Of a stretch of DNA of 64,000 nt, positions 35,527 to 44,456 are shown piece by piece; positions within the stretch are counted from its first letter, which is position 1, and each line of letters opens with the position of its first letter. Position numbers and translations under genes: made by a program. Below the pieces are notes generated by a model. That model was not told where the DNA came from, ran no database searches, and saw only the letters and a list, made by a program, of their open reading frames with translations. The stretch comes from Gammaproteobacteria bacterium. Its GTDB lineage: Bacteria > Pseudomonadota > Gammaproteobacteria > Pseudomonadales > Azotimanducaceae. The stretch spans positions 1-64,000 of the forward strand of contig JAPOXO010000006.1 of assembly GCA_026707045.1 (NCBI GenBank), given 5' to 3'.

Positions 35527-35751
35527 TTAAACGACGAGGGACTCGTCCCTGACTAAGTGGAGTCGGATAACACTTGGCACATCTTTCTCTTCAAAGTGAC
35601 ACAAGACAGCGTCTCGAACCATCTCCTTTAGATCGTTCCAATTGTCCCCTTGGGTGAAAACACTGTGACCAAGTGCTCGGGCGTTGTAGCCACCTTCAAG
35701 GGCTTCAGCTACTTCGAAAATGATCTCACTTGTCGTCGGTGACTCTCTCAT
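35527..35751 (-). CDS. orphan HicB-like antitoxin
   Basis: 74 residues from ATG 35751, chosen because AGGAAAG precedes it and the sequence then starts close to the conserved SEIIFEVAEALEGGYNARALGHSVFTQGDNW fold. The rest (LKEMVRDAVLCHFEE and VIRLHLVRDE) completes the HicB partial RNase H-like domain. Proteins of this group usually precede a HicA toxin gene by a few bases, but only 50 bases remain before the convergent GmrSD gene end, too few for hicA. The toxin is therefore lost. Database names such as oxoisovalerate dehydrogenase for this group are misleading. Confidence 0.78.
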   Translation of the reverse strand: MRESPTTSEIIFEVAEALEGGYNARALGHSVFTQGDNWNDLKEMVRDAVLCHFEEKDVPSVIRLHLVRDESLVV

Positions 35752-35946
35752 CGAATGTTCTTTCCTGCAGAATTTGTCACATGACCTGTTGTCCGTCAAT
35801 TGTTCCAAAATTGCTTCACAATCACTCCGTGGCTCAAGCAGAATATTTTGCTCCAATTGCCGTCTGATTCTTGCATTTGATGTAGTTTGTAGAAATATCG
35901 GCTGAATCTGATTTCGTAGCCGATCTTCAAACTAACTCGGACTTGG

Positions 35947-36783
35947 TCAGAAGCCCTTGAATTTCGCATCGCGTTTCTCGCGAAAGGCTTGAGCTCCCTC
36001 GCGACCGTCCCACGACATTCCAACAAGTGGAATTGCGGATTCAGACCATTGCATGGCCGTGTCAAAATCCATGTTTGCGGTCCTCACCGCCAAGAGTTTG
36101 CCAATTTTCTGTCCAATTGGCGGTCCCGCTTCGATTTCGAGAGCCAATTCCATAGTGCGTCCTTCTAGTTTTTCCGGCTCGACTAGATAGTTGGAAAAGC
36201 CTGCTTCGTGGGCCTCTTCGGCACTCATAAACCGTCCAGTCATCATGAGTTCCATCGCCTTGCGCCAACCGACCACTTTGGGCAGCGACCAGAAACCGCC
36301 TAAGTCCGCATAGAGTCCTCGTTTCACATACGCAACTTGGAATCGAGCTGCAGTTGAAACAACGGCAAGATCGCAGTGGCTTGCAAGATCAAATCCAGCG
36401 CCAACGCATGGACCATTGACCATAGCAATAATCGGCACTTCCATCCGTCGCAGGGCGATGTAGGTCTCCGTTTCATGCCTGAAATTGAGACGGTATCCTT
36501 CGATGTCCGCTGTACCAGCTTCGTCCAGTCCTTCTGGCCTCGGATCAGGATTTGGGTTTGCTGCCCCGCTGAAGTCCATGCCAGCGCAGAATCCACGTCC
36601 AGCACCTGTAATCACTATGCAGCGTATCGTTCGGTCAAATCGCGCATGGAACAAGATTTCGCGCATTTCCTTGAGTAAAGGAAACGTCAATGCATTGAGT
36701 TTATGAGGACGATTGAGCGTCAGCCAGAGAATTCCGTTCGCTTCGCCTCTGCGTTCTTGGAGAATAGGTTGTTCGTCCGACAT
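35947..36783 (-). CDS. enoyl-CoA hydratase/isomerase family protein
   Basis: 278 residues of the crotonase fold. NGILWLTLNRPHKLNALTFPLL (about 15-36) is the opening motif, CIVITGAGRGFCAGMDFSG (about 56-75) forms the first half of the oxyanion hole, and MVNGPCVGAGFDLASHCDLAV (about 118-138) the second half. The position of the usual catalytic glutamate after that is replaced within YVKRGLYADLGGFWSLPKVVG, so the exact reaction (hydration, isomerisation or other) is open. ATG 36783 gives standard length. Monocistronic; divergent from the small gene and palindrome at 36.8 kb. Confidence 0.87.
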   Translation of the reverse strand: MSDEQPILQERRGEANGILWLTLNRPHKLNALTFPLLKEMREILFHARFDRTIRCIVITGAGRGFCAGMDFSGAANPNPDPRPEGLDEAGTADIEGYRLNFRHETETYIALRRMEVPIIAMVNGPCVGAGFDLASHCDLAVVSTAARFQVAYVKRGLYADLGGFWSLPKVVGWRKAMELMMTGRFMSAEEAHEAGFSNYLVEPEKLEGRTMELALEIEAGPPIGQKIGKLLAVRTANMDFDTAMQWSESAIPLVGMSWDGREGAQAFREKRDAKFKGF

Positions 36784-36864
36784 GGGAATTGTCCGAAGTA
36801 CTGATGGAGTGCTTATCGTACTGATTCGGTGCGGAAACTAGATGACATCTGATTATCATGTACA

Positions 36865-36879
36865 ATAAACACTGTTTAT
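36865..36879. promoter_or_regulatory. 15-bp perfect palindrome, candidate operator
   Basis: ATAAACACTGTTTAT is a perfect palindrome around one base, in the AT-rich region between the divergent enoyl-CoA hydratase gene and the ClpP-fold protease gene. Such symmetry suits a dimeric repressor. No regulator gene is adjacent. Confidence 0.4.
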
Positions 36880-36888
36880 AAATATAGT

Positions 36889-37131
36889 TTAGTTGTCAGA
36901 GAGCAACATCTGGATTACTAGGATGCGTAACGGAAAGACGCAGATAAAGTTAGGTTCATGACCTAGATGTATCGGTTCTTCAGATAGAGACGTGCTGTTG
37001 CAATTTGTCGAGACAACCTCGACTCGGTGATCCATCGATTTCCCAAATAGGTGCCGAAATTTAGTTGATAGTACGTCGTGAAGCTCGGTGGCTCTCATGT
37101 CGAGCGTCTCTTGGATCTTCTTAGACAACAC
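36889..37131 (-). CDS. small hypothetical protein
   Basis: 80 residues, not recognised. The N-terminal half is helical and charged (SKKIQETLDMRATELHDVL), the second half contains PIHLGHEPNFICVFPLRIL. GTG 37131 lies 44 bases from the divergent protease gene. No clear ribosome binding site. It could be a real small gene or chance. Confidence 0.3.
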   Translation of the reverse strand: MLSKKIQETLDMRATELHDVLSTKFRHLFGKSMDHRVEVVSTNCNSTSLSEEPIHLGHEPNFICVFPLRILVIQMLLSDN

Positions 37132-37175
37132 TAGCTGATGACAAACAACTGACTTTACATTAGGAGAAACACATC

Positions 37176-38180
37176 ATGTATTCAGAAAGAAAAAACCATT
37201 TCAGGGAACTGGAGAATGCTCGAAATTCAAAGGTTCTTCTCTATGTAACGGGTGACCGGCCCGGATGGGAAACCCAAGTATCTTCAGAAGCTTTCGACCC
37301 CTTTGTCGACCATCTAGACAAGATGGGTGTGGTTGATCGTATTAGCTTGGTTCTCTATACCCGAGGTGGGGACCCGCTTGCGGGCTGGAGCATTGTCAAT
37401 CTTGTCAAACAGTTTTGTAGCGAACTCGAGGTCATCATTCCTCATAAGTGTCATAGTACGGGTACTTTGATTGCCCTTGGAGCCCGGAAGATCCTAATGA
37501 CGAAACAAGCTACATTAGGGTCGATTGATCCCAGCGTAGATACACCGCTAAATCCGCAAATCGAAGGGGCGCCGCTTGAGTCACGTGTTCCTGTGAGTGT
37601 TGAAGGAATTCAAGGATTCATCACCTTGGCAAGAAAGGAGTTGGGACTCAAAGGTGAGGCGGGTTTGGCCAAGATTTTGATGAATCTGTCAAAGCAAGTG
37701 CATCCTTTGGTGCTAGGTCAAGCGATTCGAATACGAGAATTGATTCCAAGGTTGGCCCGCCGATTAATCGTCGATCAAGTCTCAAACTTGGACAAGATCG
37801 AAGAGCTGATCAACTTCCTTACATCGGAGTCGGGAAGTCACGACTACACGATTAGTCGACCAGAGGGTCGCGAGCTAGGTCTAAACATCGAGTCACCCAA
37901 CGATACGCTTTACGAAACTATCAAAAGTCTATATGATGATTTTCGGAACGAGCTTCAACTGAACGTAGGCTTTGACCAAGGTGCCGCTGTGGGGCAAGAA
38001 AACACAAGGTCGTACGAGATCAAACGCGCGTTAGTTGAGAGCTTTGCTGGAGGATCACATTACTTTGTGAGTGAGGGAACTTTCTCGAGAATTTTGGTCA
38101 ATACACCGGAAGGACAACAGCCTGGCACTCGTGACGAACGCACATTCGAGGGGTGGAGAAGAATTGCATGTGGAGTTTAG
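37176..38180 (+). CDS. serine dehydrogenase proteinase (SDH_sah, ClpP/SppA fold)
   Basis: 334 residues of the SDH_sah family (ClpP-like crotonase-fold serine peptidase). LVLYTRGGDPLAGWSIV (about 58-74) forms the oxyanion strand, and PHKCHSTGTLIALGARKI (about 89-106) holds the likely nucleophile Ser94 in the SxGxxIAL pattern, followed by LGSIDP. There is no signal peptide or membrane segment, so it acts in the cytoplasm or at a membrane surface. AGGAG lies 11 nt before the ATG. Monocistronic. Such proteins occur both as housekeeping peptidases and near defence genes; the neighbouring genes do not settle which applies. Confidence 0.82.
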   Translation: MYSERKNHFRELENARNSKVLLYVTGDRPGWETQVSSEAFDPFVDHLDKMGVVDRISLVLYTRGGDPLAGWSIVNLVKQFCSELEVIIPHKCHSTGTLIALGARKILMTKQATLGSIDPSVDTPLNPQIEGAPLESRVPVSVEGIQGFITLARKELGLKGEAGLAKILMNLSKQVHPLVLGQAIRIRELIPRLARRLIVDQVSNLDKIEELINFLTSESGSHDYTISRPEGRELGLNIESPNDTLYETIKSLYDDFRNELQLNVGFDQGAAVGQENTRSYEIKRALVESFAGGSHYFVSEGTFSRILVNTPEGQQPGTRDERTFEGWRRIACGV

Positions 38181-38594
38181 ATTCAAGGACTGACGCGAGC
38201 CACATTGTTCCAAGAAAGAGAACAGGGGCGTTCCCTGGAGTCGTATTTACGTCAGCTAAACCTGATTGCCTCTCAAGCATCATCAAGAATCGGACGGTGG
38301 TTGATAGAAATATAACACTACTGAAAGACCTAAACTATAGTCCGAATCAATCGACCCCTATCGAAGGCGACCAGCCCTCGAATTAGCTTTAAGCACAAGA
38401 CGTACTCGTAGTAGCTGGATTGTTCATAGTCTGGCTCTGAATCCATCGGTCAAACTGTCGGACACCTTCGCATCGCGAATAAGTGCAGATGGCATCGCAA
38501 ACCAGTGGTTTGACCTGGGATCCAGTCAGCTTTCGCTGATATTCAGTCGAGAGTGCGTCGGTTGAAAGGAACCGTTGTATAAAACTCGGATCAA
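38181..38594. other. intergenic, no feature recognised
   Basis: 414 bases between two plus-strand genes. Only incidental short frames are visible; no terminator, repeat or RNA was recognised. Confidence 0.6.
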
Positions 38595-39218
38595 TTGACT
38601 ATTTCGGAAACTGTAGAGGTGTTTACGACTATTACGAACAACCGAATCGCAGTTGTTGCCTACATCGTTCTAGTTTGTGTCACCTCAGGCTACACATGGG
38701 CATGCAGTTGTGGATCAGGCTCAAGTCATGAAGTCGCAATTAGCAAGAGATTCAATTCAACGGACGTTGTGTTTACTGGCATCGTGGAGAGCATAAAGGA
38801 GGCACCGGAGAACTATACGGAGGTATGGGAATTTGAAGACGAAGAAGACTGGGTGATTCCTGCAGTCGAAGTGCGAATCAATGTCGAAGATGGATGGAAG
38901 GGCAAGCTAGAGAAACAGGTTGCGGTGTACACGATGGATCACAGGTCGAACAACTGCGGCTACGACTTTAAGGAAAAAGGCAGATATACGGTGTTTGCGA
39001 ATTTCAAAAAAAACAGCGAGCAAGAAGAGAGCGATGACAGTAATTCCTATCTTTGGACAAGTTGGTGTCATCACAACATAGACTTCAGCGAAGTCGAAGA
39101 CGAGAACGAGGACCGGCTCAAAGAGCTATTTGAAGAGCTCAAGATTGAGCACGAGCAATCCGAAGATGAGCCTGAGGATTTAGCCAATGACAAGGAAGAG
39201 AGCAGTACACCGCTATAA
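38595..39218 (+). CDS. secreted TIMP/netrin-like domain protein
   Basis: 207 residues from TTG 38595. A signal segment (AVVAYIVLVCVTSGYTWA) is followed by CSCGSGSSHEVAISKRFNSTDVVFTG, the pattern of bacterial proteins with a tissue-inhibitor-of-metalloproteinase-like OB fold: CSC start, a DxVFxG strand, then VRINVEDGWKG and NNCGYDF. The last 50 residues are strongly acidic (EDENEDRLKELFEELKIE onward), an unusual tail. Likely a periplasmic or lipid-free secreted protein. An internal ATG does not give a signal peptide, which supports the TTG. Function unknown. Confidence 0.65.
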   Translation: MTISETVEVFTTITNNRIAVVAYIVLVCVTSGYTWACSCGSGSSHEVAISKRFNSTDVVFTGIVESIKEAPENYTEVWEFEDEEDWVIPAVEVRINVEDGWKGKLEKQVAVYTMDHRSNNCGYDFKEKGRYTVFANFKKNSEQEESDDSNSYLWTSWCHHNIDFSEVEDENEDRLKELFEELKIEHEQSEDEPEDLANDKEESSTPL

Positions 39219-39365
39219 ACAGACTCATTAGCGTACTTGTCTGATCCATAGTTCTTGCATCGAGAAATCTGTTGTGTGCACAAACCTCCGCGACGAACCT
39301 CAAGGTTTGCTCGACAAAAGCCTACAAAACTTCGTTAAGTTAAGCCGCCTCCCAACAAGCAAAGA

Positions 39366-40148
39366 ATGGGTAGCAAATTGACAGAATCCATACAAAAACA
39401 CCAAAGTCTCAATCGAGCAGCGTGGGACACGAAAGCCGAGGAATATTCCGACCCGGCAGAGTCCAAGTGGGCATCGGGCGAGCCTGTCTGGGGAATATGG
39501 GAATTGCCGAACAAATCGGTTCCGATGCTGCCCGAAAACCTGTCTGGACGACGGTGTCTGGAAATTGGTTGCGGTACTGCTTATGTAGCCTCATGGATGG
39601 CCAAGCGTGGCGGCGAGGTCTACGCCTTAGATCCTACCCGAACTCAGTTGGAAACCGCCGCAAGACTTCAATCTCAACATCAAGTGCCAATTACTTTGAT
39701 TGAGTCATTTGGTGAGAGTCTGCCGTTTGCCGACGAGAGCTTCGACTTCGTGATTTCAGAGTACGGAGCTTCTCTTTGGGCCGATCCCTATCAGTGGGTA
39801 CCGGAAGCGTCGCGTGTGCTTACAAAGGGAGGTTCTTTGATCTTCATGACCTGCCATCCGATTTCGCAACTTTGTTGTCCCGAACAGCCAGATCTGCGAA
39901 ATGGCACCAACTTGCTACGCCCGTATCTTGGAATGTATGAATTGCGTTGGTCTGATCCGCCAACTGTTGAATTTCAGCTTCCTCACGGAAAATGGATTGA
40001 ATTGCTGAGGTCTTGCGGCTTTGAGGTCGAGTCTCTGCTGGAACTCGGAGCCCCTGAAGGTGCAACGAGCCGCTATGTCTGGGCAGATGAGAATTGGGCT
40101 CGATCGTGGCCGACTGAGGAAGTCTGGTTTGCCCGGAAGAAACTTTGA
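39366..40148 (+). CDS. class I SAM-dependent methyltransferase
   Basis: 260 residues of the UbiE/COQ5-like type. RCLEIGCGTAYVASWMAKRG (about 62-81) is motif I binding S-adenosylmethionine, VYALDPTRTQLETA gives the acidic ribose-binding Asp, and FGESLPFADESFDFVISEYG (about 118-137) covers motifs II and post-II. The N-terminal SIQKHQSLNRAAWDTKAEEY is typical for small-molecule methyltransferases. Cytoplasmic. It is convergent with the double CaiB gene; the substrate cannot be deduced. Confidence 0.85.
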   Translation: MGSKLTESIQKHQSLNRAAWDTKAEEYSDPAESKWASGEPVWGIWELPNKSVPMLPENLSGRRCLEIGCGTAYVASWMAKRGGEVYALDPTRTQLETAARLQSQHQVPITLIESFGESLPFADESFDFVISEYGASLWADPYQWVPEASRVLTKGGSLIFMTCHPISQLCCPEQPDLRNGTNLLRPYLGMYELRWSDPPTVEFQLPHGKWIELLRSCGFEVESLLELGAPEGATSRYVWADENWARSWPTEEVWFARKKL

Positions 40149-40175
40149 AGCACTGAGGTTCTTTCAGCCTTGCAA

Positions 40176-42554
40176 CTATATTCTAGTCGTACCCGTAATA
40201 CCTTTTTCTTCAAGTACGCGGTATTCCTCTTCAGTGATTCCCAATTCCTCATTGAGAACTTCGAAGCTGTGTTGACCAAAACAGGGTGAATGCCGAATCT
40301 CGCCTTTTTCAGTTGACCCAAATACCCATGGATTGGTGGGCATGAAGTGTGTTCCCGATTCGGGATGATCAACCGCTCTCAGAAAGTCGCGAAAAGCAAA
40401 CTGTGTGGAAGGATTGCGGTAGACCTCTAGAAATCCAGGGACCCTGCAGGAAATTGCCCCAATCTCGTGCAACATCGAAACGGCTTTCATCATGCGTTCA
40501 CCCCCTACCCACGTCGAGACTACTTCATCCAAATCCGATTCGTGCTGTTTTCGGCCGACAGCATTCTCGAACCGCTGATCGGAAAGTCCGATGGCCTCCG
40601 CGAATCGGGAGAAGACATCATCTTCTTCTATGGAAATTGCTATCCAGTGTTCGTCTTGAGTCTGATAGATTCCGTAGGGTGCAATTTGGGGATGCTTGTT
40701 ACCCACGGGTTCCCGAATTCGGCCGTTAGCGCTGCATTCCATAATTGCATCGCCCATTTGCACTGCTACCGATTCGATCATGGAGAGGTCTATGCGTTGA
40801 CCCTCACCCGTTTTCTCTCGGTGGTGAAGCGCAGCTAGGATAGTACCCGCAAAGTAGTAGCCAGAAATAGGATCTGGGATAAGTCCGCCCGTGTTTTGTG
40901 CCTTGTCCCCCTTATATCCGTGAATGGAAGACAACCCTGCCATCGGCTCGGTGGTTGCTCCATTTGCGGGATACTCAGCAAGTGGACCGGTGCGGCCGTA
41001 GCCCGATAGCGAAGCAAAGATGATGTCGGGTCGTTTCTCACGCAGAGTTTCCAGAGTCACTCCCCACTTAGTCATGACGTGAGGACTGAAGTTGTCCGCC
41101 AGAATGTCAAACTTCGGGATTAGCCTCCAAAAGATCTCCATTCCTTCTGGTTGGGATACATCCAAAGTAATGGCACGCTTGTTGAGATTTACAGTGTTGT
41201 ACATCCCATTTGTATTGAGCCGGTTTTGAGCGATATCGGGATCTCTCACCCCAGGTGGCACGGGTGCTCCAGCTCCTCTCCACACATCCGGTCGCTTGCG
41301 AGACTCTACCTGAACGACATCAGCTCCCAAGAGAGAAAGGAGCTGAGTCGCGAACGTGCCTGACCATGCTCCTGTAAAGCAAAGTACACGAATACCGTGA
41401 AGGGGGAGTTGATTGTTGGGTTGCTTCGAAACGACTTCGCGTTTTCGTTGCTCAATCTGGCTCGAGTGCTGTCCGCGCCGTGGAGCGTCTCGTGTCTTCT
41501 GCCAGGGAGTAGCGGAGAGTCTTGCAGGTGCTCCGGGAGCAACGAGGCTCTTTCCATTGGATTTTGCGTCAAGAATGAACTCCCGAGCTTGCAAGTGCTC
41601 ACTATCAATGAGTTCCTGGGTGTTCTGTACTACTCCCGATATGCAGCGTCTCTCGGCGAGTCCGTGAAACACATCCCACTTGTCTCGGTTGACTAGCACT
41701 TTCTCCAATCCGTCGCGAACAGGTCTCGTGTCTTTCTGATGCCTCCCAAACGTCGAAACAAAGTCGGGATGCTCGGCAATTTCAGGCAACTCCAGAAAAT
41801 GAAACGCACTCGTCCATTGAGCCCAATCTCCATAGCCGAAATTCAAATGTCCATTTCTTGCACGCCACAATGGCCCCGCTCGGTCTCGTGTTCGGGGACC
41901 GTTGGGACCGTGTGCCATTCGGTTCTCGCCACCGATGAAAAGTCCTACCTCAGCCCAAGGAGCGCAAGTACACGCCATCGCCTCATCTTCACTGACATCT
42001 ACGACCTCTCCGTGCCCAGTACGACGAGACTTGAACAATGCAGCAGACGCTCCTACAAATCCCGCCACACCTGAAATGTAGCCTGTTTGATTGTGAGGCA
42101 ACTGTAAAGGCTCATGATCGATGCATTGATTGATAGCGCACCAGCCGGACCGCGCACATGCTGTGAGATTGTTGCCTGGGAGACTTGAAATGGGTCCCTC
42201 GAGTCCGTGAGGAGTTATCGAGAGATGAATGGCACCTGAAGGTAACGACTCGAGCTCGGCAGGAAGTTCAATGGATGTAGTAACTACCACATCCGCACTT
42301 GCGATCAACTCGCGAAGATCGGAATCGACCTTAAGAACGGAACGTTTATTCCAATTCACGTAGGCGTGCAAGAGCGAGTTTTCGACACCAGGTTCATCGC
42401 CTACGAATGGGGGCTCATTGCGTAATGGGTGACCATCCTCGTCTTCCACGAGGATCACTTCCGCACCGAAGTCTCCAAACAGTCTCGCCGCCCACGCTCC
42501 TGACAGCCGATTGGAGAGATCTAGTACTCGTATGTCTTCAAAGGCTTGCGCCAC
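40176..42554 (-). CDS. tandem fused CaiB/BaiF family III CoA-transferase
   Basis: 792 residues made of two CaiB/BaiF halves. The first (1-380) starts FEDIRVLDLSNRLSGAWAARL and contains DFGAEVILVED and GHGEVVDVSEDEAM. The second (about 385-792) starts HGIRVLCFTGAWSGTFATQL, with LGADVVQVES, FDILADNFSPHVMTKWG, FASLSGYGRTGPLAEY and GEGQRIDLSMIES. Single-domain members are 400 residues and interlock as dimers; here both halves are on one chain. The first half is shorter and less conserved, so only one active site may work. Members move CoA between carboxylic acids. Monocistronic, minus strand. Confidence 0.85.
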   Translation of the reverse strand: MAQAFEDIRVLDLSNRLSGAWAARLFGDFGAEVILVEDEDGHPLRNEPPFVGDEPGVENSLLHAYVNWNKRSVLKVDSDLRELIASADVVVTTSIELPAELESLPSGAIHLSITPHGLEGPISSLPGNNLTACARSGWCAINQCIDHEPLQLPHNQTGYISGVAGFVGASAALFKSRRTGHGEVVDVSEDEAMACTCAPWAEVGLFIGGENRMAHGPNGPRTRDRAGPLWRARNGHLNFGYGDWAQWTSAFHFLELPEIAEHPDFVSTFGRHQKDTRPVRDGLEKVLVNRDKWDVFHGLAERRCISGVVQNTQELIDSEHLQAREFILDAKSNGKSLVAPGAPARLSATPWQKTRDAPRRGQHSSQIEQRKREVVSKQPNNQLPLHGIRVLCFTGAWSGTFATQLLSLLGADVVQVESRKRPDVWRGAGAPVPPGVRDPDIAQNRLNTNGMYNTVNLNKRAITLDVSQPEGMEIFWRLIPKFDILADNFSPHVMTKWGVTLETLREKRPDIIFASLSGYGRTGPLAEYPANGATTEPMAGLSSIHGYKGDKAQNTGGLIPDPISGYYFAGTILAALHHREKTGEGQRIDLSMIESVAVQMGDAIMECSANGRIREPVGNKHPQIAPYGIYQTQDEHWIAISIEEDDVFSRFAEAIGLSDQRFENAVGRKQHESDLDEVVSTWVGGERMMKAVSMLHEIGAISCRVPGFLEVYRNPSTQFAFRDFLRAVDHPESGTHFMPTNPWVFGSTEKGEIRHSPCFGQHSFEVLNEELGITEEEYRVLEEKGITGTTRI

Positions 42555-42720
42555 GTCCTAAGAAATCCAGCAACTAAGAAGCGGAGCTCGAAACATTCGT
42601 TTGTTCGATACTGAAAGTGGGAGATTCTAAGTTACTGAGATTTTCGAGTAATTGAGAATGGTTGAATTCGACCGTTAATGAGAGTGACACACAATTCAGA
42701 TGACTGCGGGTTAGTAGCTT

Positions 42721-42734
42721 ATTGTAGATACAAT
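42721..42734. promoter_or_regulatory. operator-like palindrome upstream of the DinJ-type antitoxin
   Basis: ATTGTA (42721-42726) and TACAAT (42729-42734) are a perfect inverted pair around GA, followed by TATAAA at 42740-42745, a likely -10 hexamer. The position 15 nt before the transcription start region suits autorepression by the antitoxin at 42760. Confidence 0.5.
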
Positions 42735-42759
42735 GTAGCTATAAATTGGAATACCAACA

Positions 42760-43017
42760 ATGAGCAAAGACGCAGTAGTACGAGCCCGTATTGACTCTAG
42801 GACAAAAGAGCTAGCCTCTGAAGTGCTTCAAGCCATGGGATTGTCTCTGTCAGACGCGGTTCGCCTTTTGTTAATTCGGGTGGCCGAGGAAAAGCAAATT
42901 CCGTTCAATGTCCAAATACCAAATCCCACCACCTTGGACGCGATGAAGGAACTACGCGATGGAAAGGGTCAACGATTTAGCAATGCGGATGAATTGTTTC
43001 GAGACCTGGACACATGA
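42760..43017 (+). CDS. RelB/DinJ-family antitoxin
   Basis: 85 residues. KDAVVRARIDSRTKELASEVLQAMGLSLSDAVRLLLIRV is the ribbon-helix-helix DNA-binding domain of the RelB/DinJ family; the C-terminal part (ELRDGKGQRFSNADELFRDLDT) is the toxin-wrapping tail. The stop overlaps an ATG (ATGA at 43014-43017), the usual coupling to a RelE/YafQ toxin, but that toxin is reduced to 22 codons. The antitoxin is intact and likely still binds its own operator at 42721-42734. Confidence 0.85.
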   Translation: MSKDAVVRARIDSRTKELASEVLQAMGLSLSDAVRLLLIRVAEEKQIPFNVQIPNPTTLDAMKELRDGKGQRFSNADELFRDLDT

Positions 43018-43082
43018 CGTTCTACGTTCGGTTCGTTTATCACAATTCAAGTGCAAGGATTAAAGTGAAGATGGTCAGCTAG
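43014..43082 (+). pseudogene. remnant of a RelE/YafQ-type toxin gene
   Basis: ATG 43014 overlaps the antitoxin stop, the expected toxin start. The frame reads MTFYVRFVYHNSSARIKVK and ends at TAG 43080-43082 after 22 codons, where 85-100 would be expected. The following 57 bases before the convergent lactate racemase gene leave no room for a full toxin. Identification rests on position and coupling, not on sequence similarity. Confidence 0.45.
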
Positions 43083-43139
43083 AGTGCTCTGTCGAGTATC
43101 AATTAGCTCGAACTCTACATGGCAATTGGTCAGCTTGAA

Positions 43140-44456
43140 TCAAGAGTCACCGACGAATACTAGCTGGGCAATTTTTGGTACCACATACGGTCCTTCAGGA
43201 ATTACTGCAACATTTTTAGATTCGGAACGCGATACTGCAGCGTGAATGGCTTCCTCCATCGAGTGTGGCAGATTCAATCCGGTCAATTCTCGGTCCTCTT
43301 TATTCAATTCGTCGGTGTAGAGACTTATGTGAAAGTCTCTTTGTGCCATCACCTGCATGTGGGTTTCCCATTCGTCAACATCGGCAGTGGTTTTTCTAGC
43401 GACTCTCCTTAGGAAGGCTTCCGGACCTTCCTCAAGCAGGTTTCGCTGTGACCGGCGGAACTCGTCAGAGCCAAGACCTTCTTTGCACTGGGCGGCGAAG
43501 ACCAAGCTTCCGTTTTCTTGGAGAATCTCCAGTGGAGTAACCATGCCTTTAACCGCCTGGTAGTACGTCTGGTCGAGTGGATAGCCTGCGGCCGACGTAA
43601 CGACCGTTTCAAATTTCCTATCGACGGAAACAGTACAGTACCGGTCCGCAAAATCCATTGCTTTTTGATGGCTTTTGACAATTTCACCAAAGTTCACAAA
43701 GGCAATCTTCCGCTCTTCGTCAATGACAGTGTTTAACGCGTAGATATTGGATCCGGAATGTTTCCTGACCATGTCAACAATCTCGAGTTGTTCTCGATGC
43801 AGGGGATTGTCGGTAGTGTTGCACGATCTACAATTTGGATCTTCGAGAATCCTCGAGCTATGCAGCGTTCGAATCGTGTCGGCGTGGGCGATTCCAGGAG
43901 CTAGCACTTTTCTTCCGCCGGAGTAGCCGGCCATAAAATGTGGTTCCACGAGCCCCGTCACAATCTTTAGATCCGCTTCGACAAATCTGCGATCGATGAG
44001 AACGGGCGTACCCGTCGACGTGAAACCCAAGTCCACGTGTTCATAGTTGTTTCGCGCATGGTGGTTCTTTATGGGTATGGTGTTGAGGATTTTCGGGTCA
44101 CCTATCAGATATTCCAGTTCCTCTCCCTCGTTGGGTCGGTGCAGCCCAGTAGCCACAAGAATGAGAATGTTTGCAGCCTCAATGCCCGAATCCATCAGAC
44201 ATTCAACAAGCGGTCCAAGCAGAGTACTGTTGGGGACGGGTCTAGTAATGTCGCAGATCAATATGCATGCAGTGGTCGATGATTTCGCTACTGAACTAAG
44301 CGGAGAACAGCCAACTGGTTGATTCAGCGACTTTCGAACCTCGTCAATGGGCGATGCCACTAGAGGCATTGGAGGCTTGCGAATAACTGACACGTCGCAA
44401 TAATCCGGAATTCTTACCGTGATAGACGATTTTCCGTAAGGCAATGAGACTTTCAT
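43140..44456 (-). CDS. larA: nickel-dependent lactate racemase (LarA) family
   Basis: 438 residues of the LarA/DUF2088 family, which uses a nickel pincer cofactor to racemise lactate or related 2-hydroxy acids. Visible marks are ACILICDITRPVPN (about 65-80), ATGLHRPNEGEEL with the first histidine, IKNHHARNNYEHVDLG with the catalytic histidine pair region, and GLVEPHFMAGYSGGRKVLAPGIA with a further histidine and the lysine usually linked to the cofactor. No larB, larC or larE cofactor genes are nearby. The family includes racemases and epimerases of other hydroxy acids, so lactate is the default guess only. Confidence 0.82.
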   Translation of the reverse strand: MKVSLPYGKSSITVRIPDYCDVSVIRKPPMPLVASPIDEVRKSLNQPVGCSPLSSVAKSSTTACILICDITRPVPNSTLLGPLVECLMDSGIEAANILILVATGLHRPNEGEELEYLIGDPKILNTIPIKNHHARNNYEHVDLGFTSTGTPVLIDRRFVEADLKIVTGLVEPHFMAGYSGGRKVLAPGIAHADTIRTLHSSRILEDPNCRSCNTTDNPLHREQLEIVDMVRKHSGSNIYALNTVIDEERKIAFVNFGEIVKSHQKAMDFADRYCTVSVDRKFETVVTSAAGYPLDQTYYQAVKGMVTPLEILQENGSLVFAAQCKEGLGSDEFRRSQRNLLEEGPEAFLRRVARKTTADVDEWETHMQVMAQRDFHISLYTDELNKEDRELTGLNLPHSMEEAIHAAVSRSESKNVAVIPEGPYVVPKIAQLVFVGDS

